A stretch of 64,000 nt of DNA from Saccharum officinarum. Lineage: Eukaryota; Streptophyta; Magnoliopsida; Poales; Poaceae. Positions 44,822 to 56,678 of the stretch are shown here, in pieces. Where the stretch lies: positions 100,584,036 through 100,648,035 of the forward strand of contig CM036168.1 in the NCBI GenBank assembly GCA_020631735.1, given 5' to 3'. Numbering within the stretch: position 1 is the first letter of the stretch; the number at the start of each line of letters is the position of its first letter. A program made the position numbers and the translations under genes. The notes under the pieces are model-generated. The model had not been told where the DNA came from. It searched no databases and was given only the letters and a program-made list of their open reading frames with translations.

Positions 44822-45954
44822 GTAGCCCTCGAGCCTTGGGGTGAGTGTGGGTCACTCTCACAGAGGCTCAACAGTTCATGAACTAGAGTGGTAGCGTCGT
44901 AACTTTTTCCGGTGGGGGCACGCGAGCGCACCCGTCGGGTGTAGCCCCCGAGGCCTCGGTGGAGTATTTTGACTCCTCCGAGGTCTTTTACACGCTCTAT
45001 TGAGGAATGCTCTCGTATCGTGGCGTGTTCTGTCTTTTCTCGTTCGAGATTTGGCTTTCTGCGGTTGAGCCCCCGAGCCTCGTGCGCGTGAGGTCGATCA
45101 GAGTCTTGGCCGTCTTTTATTGTTTGACCCTCACGCTCCCTTTTTAGAAAAAGGGAGGAGGGGTGGGGAACGTCGTACTACCCTTGTTTGGGTGAGTTCC
45201 GACGGTCTCCGATGAGCTATTAACGGGGAATTCGAGTGGGAGCCCGTGCTCCATTCGATAGGAGTCGGCTAGCGGCCGCGGAGGCGCTCTCAAAAATGCC
45301 AAAGAGTGATCTTGTGGATCTCGATTCCTTGCGATGGGATTCGAGGGCTCGATGCCTCCCTCCAATGGGATTTCTCCGCCGACCTTCTCTTTTAGCCTCA
45401 AATACGTCTTGGGGTGCCTCGAGAGCATGGCTCGAGCCCTGGCCTTGTATGGGCGCATCCCTAGTCGTCCCTGACTCCGTTACTCGAGGGCAGCTGTCGA
45501 ACCCTGGTCAAGGGCCAGCTTTCGATCCTTCGAGGTTTATATCGGGCTTGGAGCCCGTTACCCATACGTCTAGGAATATCCGTCTGCGGATCCTTCTCCT
45601 GCCCGTTTTAGGCACGTCTTTTTAGAAGGGGAAGCGAGATCGGCACGATAGTGGGCGGCGTGGTGCGACGGTTACGGTGTGTATAGCGGACACGTGCCCA
45701 TATCTACGGATTTTGAGGGAGCAGTTAGGTAAGGTCATTGAATGAAAAAACTACTCCTATCTTTTCGCCCGTCCGTTGGACTTCCATCGGGGTATAAGAG
45801 CAAGGCCCGGGGTTCCATTTACCCTTACAGGCCCTTTGCATTCTTGCCTTCCTTGCCTTTCTTCGCCTCCTTTGCCCCCTTTGCCATCTTGCGCCCTTCA
45901 GCCACCGTCTAGCGCCACCGTCGTTTCTTTGCCCGCGCCGTTCCTCTGACAGCA
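44822..45954 (+). other. Leader of the Tat-like element, no gene
   Basis: It consists of GC-rich untranslated sequence with repeated CCCCGAG(G/C)CCTCG motifs. ORFs on both strands are shadows of composition. A CT-rich run at 45830-45900 precedes the gag start. Confidence 0.5.
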
Positions 45955-48067
45955 ATGGCGGGCAAGAGCCAAATCCTTCCCGCGGACGCTTGGGCCCGTT
46001 CCTCGGTGACTGAGAGGAAGCTGGAGGAGTTGGTCCGCGACGGGCTTCTGCGGCCGAGGGCGAGTCAGACCCAGCCGGAGTGGAGAGTGCTGCCGTCTGA
46101 CCACCGAGAACTGGCGCCTCCAGAAGGTTACATGGTGAGCTTCATGGCCTTCCACGAGAGGGGGTTCGGCGTGTCGGCCAGCCCCTTCATGCGGGCGCTC
46201 CTCTACTACTACAAGGTGGAGCTGCACCACCTCGCCCCCAACTCCATCTCACAGGCCACCATTTTCGCGGCGGTCTAGGAGGGATACCTGGGGATAGAGC
46301 CACAGTGGAATCTGTGGCTCCACCTCTTTAGGGCGGAGCACTTCGCCGAGAAGGCGGGCGAGCGAGGGACGCGGCGCGCAGTGCACGCGGGGAGCTGCAC
46401 CCTCCAAGTCCGGTCTGGTCGAGGCGACCAATACATCCAGGCGCAGTTGATCTCTTCGAATAGCGGCTGGCACGACAGCTGGTTTTACCTCCGCAACAAC
46501 GGCGACCAGCTACCGAAGTACTCCGGCCGGGTGCTGATGGCGCGAGAGGAGAACTAGACGTACGACGTTGTTGAAGACGACAAGCCAAAGCTGAAGCCGC
46601 TCCTCGACGCGCTGAGGAGGCTTCATCAGCGCGGGCTGACGGCGGGGATGGTGGCCGCAGCGTTCCACCACCAGAGGGTGCTGCCGCTGACACAGCGCCG
46701 ACTCCAGCTCAACGAGATGACGCCGAAGGCATCGTTGGAGGGGAGCAGGATGTCGCACGAGTCCCTCTCCCTCGACGAGGTCGCCCGACGTGCACGGTGG
46801 ATGGTGGGGAGCTTCCGGCAGGAGGACATCAACAGGGTCCCGATGCGCCCCACCTAGGGATTCGAGCCCTTGGTAAGTGTTGTTTTTGATGATCTTAAGT
46901 TCTTTTGCTTCCGGATTCCTTCCACTAACTCGGTCGAGGTCCGTGTACAGGATCTGTCGACGGTCAAGGAAACGTGGCCGCCGGTTCCGGAAGATCGGGT
47001 CACTCGGGAGGCTCGACGCCTCTTGGTCGCCTAGAAGAAGGAGGAGAAAGACGCTGCCAAGAAGTGTCATGTCCGTAAGGCCCTCGAGCAGGAGGCGTTG
47101 AAGAAGCGTCGTTGCCAACAGAGCCTCGATGGGCTCCCGCTCGAGGAGTCTCCCTCCGAGACGGTCTCGGGGGAGGACGATGACAGCGGCGATGATGACG
47201 CCTGGTCACGGTACGATACCGCGACTTCTCTGGCGCACCTCCCCAACGTGCGGCCCCTGCTGGAGCCCATTGGGGGTCGACCTCCTAGGCATCGAGGGAA
47301 GCCACGGTGCCCGTTGAGGGGGAGGTTGAGCCAGGGGAGAGAAGGGCCAGTGCGGGTCCTTCGGCGAGAGGAGCCGCCTCGTTTGGGGCCCCGCAAGAGG
47401 GGTCGGTGGCGCCGCTCCCACGAGCCCAAGCGCCTTGGGCTCAGTCGGCGGTCAAAGCAGCGGCGTCGACGTCAGAAGCCGGGGCACCGTTGACGGGCGT
47501 GAGGACCCGAGGCCAGCTAGCCTCGGCAGCGCAAAGGACCTTGGACGCCCCGTTAGCCAGGGCTCCGAGGAGCACCCGGCCAGCAGGAGGCTCGACGGTA
47601 GGACCGTCACAGGCGCCGCCGAGTGGCTCTGGCCTACCGGGGTCTAGGCCCCTAGTTCCCTTATCCGGGTAAGTTTTTTGCCCTGTTTTTCATGATTGGT
47701 GATCCCATTTTTTGTTCTGATGCGCTTGTTTGTCGCTCAGGCATAAGCGTAAGGTGGAGCTCACGGGTCCAACTCCCATGAAGGCGCTCAGGTCGGGCAC
47801 CGCCCTGATGATGCGGACGGCGGCTGACACCGCCGCCTGGGTTGCGAAGTGCCAGGCTACGACGGAGTGGCTCAAGTTGAGGGAGGTGGCCGCCCAGACG
47901 GGGGCGAGCGTCCAGGAGGTCACCGGCTCTGATCCCGCCGCGTGGGGGTCAGGGCCGGCCGAGGCGGTCCCGGGCGATGCCGGGCTCGAGGTGCCCGACA
48001 CTGGTGGGTCAGAGCCTGGGTCGACCACGACGACCCAGGCGATTGTCGAGGCCACTGAGGCCGACAC
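45955..48067 (+). pseudogene. Gag-like protein of the Tat-like element (Transposase_28 type), with stops and two short introns
   Basis: The start ATG GCG GGC at 45955 leads into a domain with GYMVSFMAFHERGFGVSASP and RALLYYYKVELHHLAPNSI, typical of this family. The same frame crosses stops at 46276-46278, 46555-46557 and 46855-46857, each compatible with CAG or TGG changed to TAG. After the third, two intron-like gaps with GT-AG borders can be read: 46873-46950 (78 bp) and 47669-47740 (72 bp). The later exons encode acidic and basic low-complexity stretches (SGEDDDSGDDDAW, KRKVELTGPTPMKALRS). E2 cuts the frame at 48068. Confidence 0.7.
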
Positions 48068-51000
48068 TGTAACAGAACCGCCCAATTATACGAGATTAAG
48101 TAGGAAAATCATCCAACGGAAGGACAAATTAACAAACTTAAGCCTGTATAACCCGGTAGTCCGTGAAATCATGACGGATTTCAAACCATTTCACATAACA
48201 GCCAAGATCGTACTAAGTTTAGCGGTCACCATCATAAGTTACATAAAAGTTCGCGGCATAAAATACATCAAAGTTTAAACATAGTTATTACAAACCAGGT
48301 TTGAATAAAAGTAGCGGAAGCGGTAGTTCAAATCACGCACACACACAACATTTTAAAATAAAGTGCCAGCTTGTGATCATCTCCAGCAAAAGCATCAGAC
48401 GAGAAGTAGCGAATGACCATTGCCCATGGTCCTAAGGTTCGCCCATCGCAGGATAGAGGCAGTTGATACAGTAGCCGTAATACATCTGCCCATCTGCAAC
48501 AAGTGGGAACAAAGCCCTGAGTACGAGAAGGTACTCAGCTAGACTTACCCGTCATAAACCAGAAATAAAAGACACCAAGGAATCATGATAGGCTTTCTGG
48601 TGGGATAGCTGACTCCTTTGCAAGAAAAACGTTTTTAACTTAACAATTCCTTTCCAAAAGCATGCAATAATTAACTCTTTATTACCCTGTCAACTATGTT
48701 TGCACTGGTGCTAGAGTAACCTATAATTAAGCAAGTAAGGATTACCATTGATCATTAACAATAGTTATCATGTCATCTTCCACATAACTATCCAAGTGAT
48801 TCATCAAGATTACTACGATGAAGTAGCTCAAGTCAAGTGTTCACTATCCAGTGAACGATGGCGATTCGAATCGATTATTAACCAGCTGGTAAGTTATTCC
48901 TCACACAAACCTCACTCACCCGCTAAAGTGAGGTGTTGGTCACCGAGTCAACCATTCAGGTAAAGTCGCGAGCTTGCCAGGAACCACTTGTACCCGAGGG
49001 CCGCCCGACTGCTCTTTGGCCTTATCATCGCGCCCCCGTATCCTGCCACTACTGCTCCGGTACAGTGCGTTGCGGGCAATCCACTCGGCCCGAATAATCT
49101 CCTAGTTTCGCGGTCGGAAGGTACTTTATCCGGCCAGCTAAATATGAGGCATGCGTTCAACATGACCCGAGGGACAACAACGGACGGTCCTTAATCGACA
49201 CAGACGGAAAACACTACAGTCCGAAACCCTGCAAGTTTTCGCCCGGTCTCAAATTCATTTCACACTTAGTTATACCATGACTTCATAGTCATCCAAGCAG
49301 ATCCAGGTAACCACCTATAGCTCGCAGGTGACAGGAAATCACCCGACTTCTACCGGTCTAAGCCAGCTAAGCATTGACTCGACTGCGGATACCAGGGTAA
49401 CAAGGATATAGTATAACAAAGGTAAGCAAGGTATAATGCAGCAACATTTGCAAACAACTCCTAAACGTAATGCATCAAATTAAGTAAAGTTAATAATAAA
49501 TTATTTGCAAACCGGGAGAGAAATGCTCCGGGGCTTGCCTCTCTCAAAAGAGCTCGGACGGTGGTCGGGGCACTCTGGGAGCTCTTCACCGACCTCCTCT
49601 TCGGCTTCTGTCACCTCCTGCTGCTGCACCTCGAGCTGCTCCTCTGGCTCCTCGGGTAAGACGACTGGGTTCTCAGTTTGCGATCCTGTATGATGCAATG
49701 TGCGTAAGTGATTATGCAAACGTGTATCGAAGGAGATGAATGCAATGAATATGTTGAAATGCAAGGTAGTCAACATCATCCAAGAAACTATACACTACAA
49801 GCACATGTCATCTACTGCATTCTCTTCTACTACTATTATGTTAAGTTAACATATCTTATGAAATGCTTCAAAGATACACCAAAGCTTTACTAATTTCTTA
49901 ATCACACTTAAAGCAACACTTAAAGCAACACTTGCTTAAGCCCTAAATAATAATAGGTTTGAATAGCAACATATATTTCTGATGCTCCTAAAAATCTGAG
50001 AAAATTACAGTAGCATAATACTACCCTAAACAGACTACCATAAAAATTTCATGACATTTGGATAAGTAAACTATCCTATACAAAAATGACAAGCTATAGC
50101 ATAAAAATGAGTATGAAATTACTTTGTACTATGAAAAGTGTCAAACAACAGAATTAATATTTTTCCTAGGTTCTTCATGGAATATAATGACTGTACAAAA
50201 ATTATCACATGCATGGTTTATACAAAGTTTGCTCTCTAGCAAAAATAACAAAAATCAGCCATTAAAGGTACTTGAACTACTTCTCCAAAGTTTTGCACAG
50301 CACATGCATGAAACATATTTTTCCTAGGAAGTACATTACATAAAAAGATTAACAAACTTGGAAATCATATTTTTCTGAAACCTATAGATTTTTCTACACA
50401 TTTTTCAAGTTATCAGCAATATATATGATTAATTAAAATCCTACAGAAAAGTAATAAAATCTTGACATGCAATATTTTTATATTGTAGATCTGGTTCCAA
50501 TGAGTTCATAGAATTTTATTTCACAATTTTTGGAGCACATTTAATCACCCAAACAATTACTAAAGCATTTTTATTCCAAAATAATAAAAGAAAAGAAAAC
50601 TGGAATCCTCTTTTTGAAAACGGGCCGACACAGTACGGGGCAAACGGCCCGGTCCGGCTCAGCCCAAGGACACGCGCGCGCGGGAGAAAGGAAACGGGCC
50701 GTCTCCTGTTGGAGCAGGCCGGCCCAGTCACCTGCTTCAAACGCGGGTGAGCGGGGACAGCGCGCGCGACCGAGCCGGTGCTCGCCACCGCGGCGGTACG
50801 ACGGCCGCCGACGGCCAGCGGCTGCTTCCGTGCCCGAGCGAGCAAGGCGAGGCGCGCAACACTATCGCGGGACACGGTGAACATGAACGTGCAGTTCGAG
50901 AGAGATGGGGAGGAGCGGAGGCGACGGTGGCCGGAGCGCGAGCGCGGCGGCTCCGTCACAGTGGCGCGGCGAGGAAGCTAAATTGGTGTCCTACCGGAGT

Positions 51001-51949
51001 GAGCAAGGGGATGGCGGCGCTCGTTCGGAGGAGGCAAGGGGGTGGCGAAGCTCGGTGCAAGACGAATTTGGTGGCGGTGGAGGGTCGACGTCGGAACAGG
51101 GGAGCGGAGGTGGAGCTCTCGGCGGTGAGCCGCTCGCCCGCTCGGTTTTTTGGAGAGGGGGAGTGGATGACGAGCGGGAGTGCGAGTGAGGGGGCGAGGA
51201 GGGTTCGGGCAGGCGACTTGATCGCGCTCGAGCTGGCAGGAGGGCAGAGCGGAGGCGACGCGCGGCGGCTCCGACGGCGCATGGCCGACACGCGGCGAGC
51301 GCGGTCTGCCGCGGTGTCCAGCGAGGCGCGCGAGCGGGCGGGAGGAGGCGGCCGAGCGGACGCGGGCCGGGCCGAGGCGGCGGCTGCGGCGCGCGCGCGG
51401 GGGGTGGCGTGGGCCGTTTCGGCCAGCGGGCCAAAAGGGAGGCGGAGGCCCGCTTAGGTGAGAAATTGGTTTTTCAAATTATTATTTTCAAATAAATTCA
51501 AATAATAGTTTTCAAATCTCATTTTGAGCAAGAAAATGACATTTTCTGAAAATGACCCAAAAATAAAAGTTGCTTAGAATTTAATTCTCTCCAACTTTGA
51601 TTAAGGGGCCAACTAAAAATTCCCAACAGATTTTGATTTTTAGAATAAAAGCTAATTTAGGGAGGATTTTTGAATATTTTCAAATAACATTTTTGAAACA
51701 AATCTTTGACAAAACTTGAGTGGTTTAGTGGCTCCAAAAATTTTCCTTATAATTCTAAGTGACATGAAATTTATAGTTGCACAAATTTGATGAATGTTAT
51801 TAGCACATTATCACAACATGTTATGCAATCCTAGTTTCCACACTGTTATTTTATTAAAGGTACACCCTAAGCACATATGATTATGAATGTCATGATATGT
51901 TGTGCTCATGATTGCAATGCAAATGTTTGCGTAACACCGGAGTGTTACA
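48068..51949 (-). repeat. E2 3' LTR
   Basis: Read on the minus strand, it starts TGTAACACTCCGGTGTTACG and ends GTTCTGTTACA. It matches the E1 LTR at both ends and in the second half, but its GC-rich island (about 50610-51460) is clearly different in sequence from that of E1. It is 3,882 bp long. Confidence 0.9.
49501..49685 (-). other. Acidic small ORF in the E2 LTR
   Basis: This is the homologue of 7643-7814. It follows CATCATACAG and encodes a Glu-rich stretch, then GEELPECPDHRPSSFERGKP and RSIS, and ends TAA at 49501-49503. Third-position differences from E1 dominate in the C-terminal block. The Glu-rich half is more divergent. Confidence 0.5.
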
Positions 51950-51983
51950 GCCCTCCCCCCTTATAAAAATCTCATCCCGAGAT

Positions 51984-54900
51984 TTAGGTTATGAACCATT
52001 TATTATAAAAATCTTCGTATGATTTTTGTAGGTATTCACCCGTTTCCCAAGATGCATCTCCCTCATCATGATGACTCCATTGTATCTTATATGTTTTCAC
52101 CACACTGTTTCGAGTAGCCCTTTCTTTGGAATCCAAAACTCGAACTGGCTGCTCACGATACACCAGATCTGACTTAAGTTTTATGCCTCGAGGTTCAATT
52201 ATTTCCTCTGGGACGCGCAAACATTTCTTGAGATGTGATACGTGAAAAACTGGGAATATAGCACCCATTGATTCTGGTAATTCCAATTTGTAAGCCACTG
52301 GACCCTTCCTTTCCAAGATTTTGTAGGGTCCTACAAATCGGGCGGCAAGCTTTCTGTGTATTCCAAACCGCTTCTTCTTCATTGGCGTGACTTTTAGATA
52401 AACATAGTCACCAACTTTGAACATAAGTGGTCTCCTTCTCTTATCCGCATAACTTTTCTGATGTGACTGAGCTGCTCTCATATTTTGCTGAATGATATGA
52501 ACTTTCTTTTTGGCTTCTTCCACGAAATCAATACCATAATACCTTCTTTCCCCTGGCTCAATCCAGTTTAAAGGTGTTCTACACTTTCGTCCATACAGAG
52601 CCTCAAAAGGTGCCATTTTGATACTTTCTTGATAGCTATTATTATACGTGAATTCTGCTAAAGGTAACCATGACTCCCATGAACCTCTGGAAGACAACAC
52701 ACAAGCTCTTAACATATCCTCTAAAACAGCATTAACTCTTTCAGTCTGACCATCTGTTTGAGGATGATAGGCAGTGCTACGAATCAGACTAGTCCCCAAA
52801 CCTTTGTGCAAATGCTCCCAAAAGTGAGCAGTGAACTGTGACCCTCTGTCAGACACGATAGTCTTCGGTATGCCATGCAATCTCAAAATCTCCGCAATAT
52901 ACTTCTCGGCATATTGAGGTGGTCTATAAACTGTCTTGACAGGCAAAAAGTGGGCTGTCTTGGTAAGACGATCCACGATTACCCAAATCGAATCATGGCC
53001 TTTCTGAGTAGTGGGCAAACCTGTGATGAAATCCATACTTATATCATCCCACTTCCAACTAGGTACTGACAAAGGTTGCAACAATCCGGCAGGTCTCATG
53101 TGAATAGCTTTCACTCGACAACATGTGTCACATCTGGCTACATAAGCTGCAATTTCCTTCTTCATCTTTGTCCACCAATAACGAGGTCTTAGTTCTTGAT
53201 ACATTTTACTACTGCCAGGATGAATGGACAACTTAGAGTGATGAGCTTCGTCCATAATTTTATTCTTAAGCTCTCTATCCTTTGGAATAACAAGACGGTT
53301 GTCGAACCACAACACGTCCTGCTCGTCCACTCTGAAGTGTTTTGAAGGTTCTTCTTTAATTTTCTTTTTGATGTGGAATATCCCTTTGTCTGCTTTCTGA
53401 CCTTCTATTATCTTACTCTCCAAGGTGCAACTGATCTGAATACTATGTAACACGGCAGGGTGCATTAGATTAAAACCATCTTCGAGTAAGGGTTGCATAT
53501 TCAGACAATGCGACTTTCTACTCAAAGCATCGGCTACCACATTGGCTTTTCCAGGGTGATACTGTACATTCAAGTTGTAATCTTTAATTAGTTCTAACCA
53601 TCTTCGCTGTCTCATGTTCAATTCTGGTTGGGTGAAAATGTACTTGAGACTCTTATGATCGGTAAAAATATTGCACACATTACCAAGTAAATAGTGTCTC
53701 CAAATCTTTAAGGCATGCACCACGGCGGCAAGCTCAAGATCATGTGTCAGATAATTGATTTCATGTTTTCTCAACTGGCGGGAGGCATAAGCAATGACTC
53801 TTCCTTCTTGCATCAGAACACAGCCTAATCCTATTTTTGATGCGTCACAGAACACATCAAAAGGTTTCTCGATGTCTGGCTGTGCAAGAACTGGAGCAGT
53901 GGTCAACAGTTTCCGCAAGGTGTGGAAAGCTGTCTCACACTCCTCTGTCCACACAAACTTGTGATCTTTCTGTAGCAGACTTGTCATTGGCTTGGCAATC
54001 TTCGAGAAGTCTGGGATAAAGCGGCGATAGTAACCAGCTAATCCTAGGAAACTCCTGACTTCTGGCACTGTGATTGGAGTTTTCCAATCCATAACCTCTT
54101 GCACTTTGCTCGGATCTACCGAAACTCCATTCTCAGATAGAATATGACCAAGGAAAGGAACTTTCTTCAACCAAAATTCACATTTGCTGAACTTAGCATA
54201 CAACTTATGATCTCTCAGTCTGGTCAAGACAATTCTCAGATGCTCTTCATGATCTTTCTCATTCTCAGAGTATACTAGAATGTCATCAATGAAGACAACT
54301 ACAAACTTGTCCAACTCTGGCATGAAAACTGTATTCATCAGATACATAAAGTATGCAGGAGCATTTGTTAAGCCAAAAGACATAACAAGATACTCGTACA
54401 ACCCGTATCTGGTAGAAAAAGCGGTTTTTGGGACATCTTGTGGCCTGATCTTTATCTGATGATACCCTGATCTTAGGTCTATCTTGGAGAACACTCTAGC
54501 TTTAGCCAACTGATCAAACAAAACGTTGATATGAGGCAAAGGATATTTATTCTTGATAGTTACGGCATTAACAGGTCGATAATCCACACACATTCTCAGA
54601 GTACCCTCTTTCTTTTTCTTCACGAACAAGGCAGGACATCCCCACTCAGACTTACTCGGTCGGATAAACATCTTCTTTAGCAATTCTTCCAGTTGCTTCT
54701 TCAGCTCAGCTAACTCATCCGGAGGCATCCGATAGGGTCTCCTCGAAATAGGAGCTGTCCCGGGGATCAACTCGATTCCAAACTCAACATCTCTATCTGG
54801 AGGAAGGCCAGGTAACTCGTCTGGAAACACATCCAGGAACTCACACACTACCGGGATCTGATGGATAGGAACAACTTCCATGGCACAGGTCACACTCACA

Positions 54901-56474
54901 AGGTCTGTTCTTTCGGGCAATGGTACCTGAAAAGTACCCTCTCCCTAGGGATCCTTAAGGGTAAGCAACCGACTGCTTGTATCTATGACTGCCCCCCAGT
55001 TCTTCATCTAGTTCATTCCTATTATTACATCCAAAACTAGTCCAGGCATAACTACCAGGTTCACTCGAAACTTCCGACTACCTAACTCAAGGGTTGCCCC
55101 TCTAACCATCTTATTGGTTAACACATCAGCCCCTGCTGAACTTATGCGATAACCATAACTCAATTCTATACATAGTTGTTCATGCTTCCGTGCAAATGCT
55201 TGACTCATAAAAGAATGCGAGGATCCAGAATCAAATAGAACAACTGCAGGGTGATGGTTAACAAGAAACTTACCAGCAGTTACAGGCTCTCCCTCAGGAA
55301 TCTCATCAACGGTGGTATGGTGTACACGGGCAGTGTAAGTCTATTGCTTCTTTTTAGGCGGATAAGGGCAGAACTTTGAAAAGTGGCCTGGCTGACCACA
55401 ATTGTAGTAGGGCCCCTTCACTGTACCAGCAGATCCTATAGCTCCCTTGGAGTTGCTCTGTTCTACAGCTGCGGTGATCTTTGCTGGCGGCACGGCCATC
55501 TTGTACGGCTTCTATGGTCCCCTGTAGTTCTGGGTTTTATGCTGTGGCGGCCAGAACCTTGCACCAGGTGCGGACGGACGATAAGAAAGACGGTTTGCAG
55601 TGACAACTCTAGACTGGGATGGTCCTGACTCAAACACCCTCTTGCGATTCTTGGATGCAGTGTAGGCGTTGTTGTTCTTTTCTTGTTTCAAACAATCACT
55701 GACAAAGTCATTGAACCTGGCGCGGGTATTGGTACCCACATGCTTCATCATCTTCAGACTTAACCCTCTCTTGAAACTAGCAATTCTCTTTGCATCTGTG
55801 TCGACCATGTCTGGAGCATAGCGGCACAAGCTATTAAAGGCATGCAGATACTGTGTTACAGTCTTGGTACCTTGATTTAAGGCCAAGAACTCTCCGAGCT
55901 TCATCTCAACCAACCCTGGGGGAATATAAACTCCTCTAAATGCTTCAGTGAATTCTCTCCAAGTAATCTGGGCATTGGGAGGAAAGGTGGTGCGGTGATG
56001 CTTCCACCACATCCCTACCGGTCCCTGTAACTGATGTGCAGCATATTCTGTCTTCAGAACTTCTATCAGTCTCAACACACGGAACTTATCTTCCATAGTG
56101 TTGATCCATTCTTCAGCGTCGAGTGGCTCTGCTGCTTCCTTGAAAATAGGTGGCCTAGTATCCATGAAATCCTTGAAATTGCTGTACTGATTCACTCCAT
56201 GGCCACCACCTTGATTATTTCCTCTCTGAACATTTTCAGCAATGGTACGCAGAAAATCTTCCATATTCCTTTGTGACTGCTCGGCGTTGCGCTGGCTTCC
56301 AAGGAACTGTGCGAAGAATACCTCTGCAGTGAGCGGTGGAGGAGGGGGCAATTATGGCTCTAGCTGTGGCTCCTGGTGATTGACGTTGTTTGCACCACCC
56401 CCACCAGCCCCTGCACCGTTGCCACCAGTTTCAGCGGCCTCATACGTGACACGGCGAGTGTTTGCCATCTGCAT
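51984..56474 (-). pseudogene. E2 gag-pol with several nonsense codons
   Basis: The domain order is the same as E1. From RT to the chromodomain-like tail (51984-54920) one frame is open, with FIDDILVYS, integrase D,D,E motifs and the tail ending FYNKWFIT. Upstream, the frame is broken by stops near 54945, 55012, 55341, 55514 and 56353, and most of these are TAG where E1 has CAG or TGG. At the C-run where E1 lost a base E2 keeps five Cs, so its gag frame is continuous there. The zinc knuckle has lost its first Cys ([14 protein letters not shown]). The start is ATG at 56472-56474 or 56466-56468. Confidence 0.9.
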
Positions 56475-56678
56475 ATTTCAGCAACAAGTAATAATTGAGC
56501 GAAGTGATAGTAATTGTATTCGAATGAACAATCATGCCATACTGAATTTATTGGAGAGAACAAGTCATGCAATAAAACAGAGGCACAATAATCATATTCC
56601 AATTAAAACAACATCACTAATCAAATTACTTCGAATGCAACATCGCGTTTCATACAACCACGTTGCCAGCATACATAC
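56475..56678 (-). other. E2 spacer upstream of gag, truncated by E3
   Basis: This corresponds to about 11163-11365 of E1 and reads GTATGTATGCTGGCAACGTG at its far end. It keeps the acceptor-like ATATGCAG before the gag ATG. The five bases next to E3 are CATAC on the plus strand (56674-56678). Confidence 0.7.

Larger units (their letters stand above)
43670..48067 (+). mobile_element. Tat-like Gypsy element (RIRE2/Grande-like), 5' part; interrupted by E2
   Basis: The LTR at 43670-44821 begins TGTCGGCG and ends TACCCGACA. A leader and a decayed gag follow, whose protein is of the 'putative gypsy-type transposon' (Transposase_28) kind common in grass Tat elements. E2 is inserted at 48068, after GACAC. 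The remainder of this element would lie beyond the E2/E3 nest, outside the window. The clade name is inference. Confidence 0.75.
48068..56678 (-). mobile_element. E2: second copy of the E1 chromovirus family, 5' part outside or cut by E3
   Basis: On the minus strand it carries the 3' LTR (48068-51949), a PPT, a decayed gag-pol (51984-56474) and about 200 bp of the spacer upstream of gag. At 56679 it is broken by E3, in the spacer at a point equivalent to about 11163 of E1. Its H3-mimic ORF and 5' LTR are not in the window. The flank GACAC (48063-48067) would be its target duplication. Confidence 0.9.

Noticed and set aside
45236..45625. Possible gene in the Tat-like leader
   Set aside because: Overlaps ORFs on the other strand, lacks domains, and lies between the LTR and gag, where only leader is expected.
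47067..47493. Arg-rich ORFs overlapping the later gag exons
   Set aside because: Alternative frames of a GC-rich low-complexity region. The frame continuing from the splice junction is preferred.
50516..51457. Long ORFs on both strands in the E2 LTR GC island
   Set aside because: Same compositional effect; no domain and no conservation with E1.
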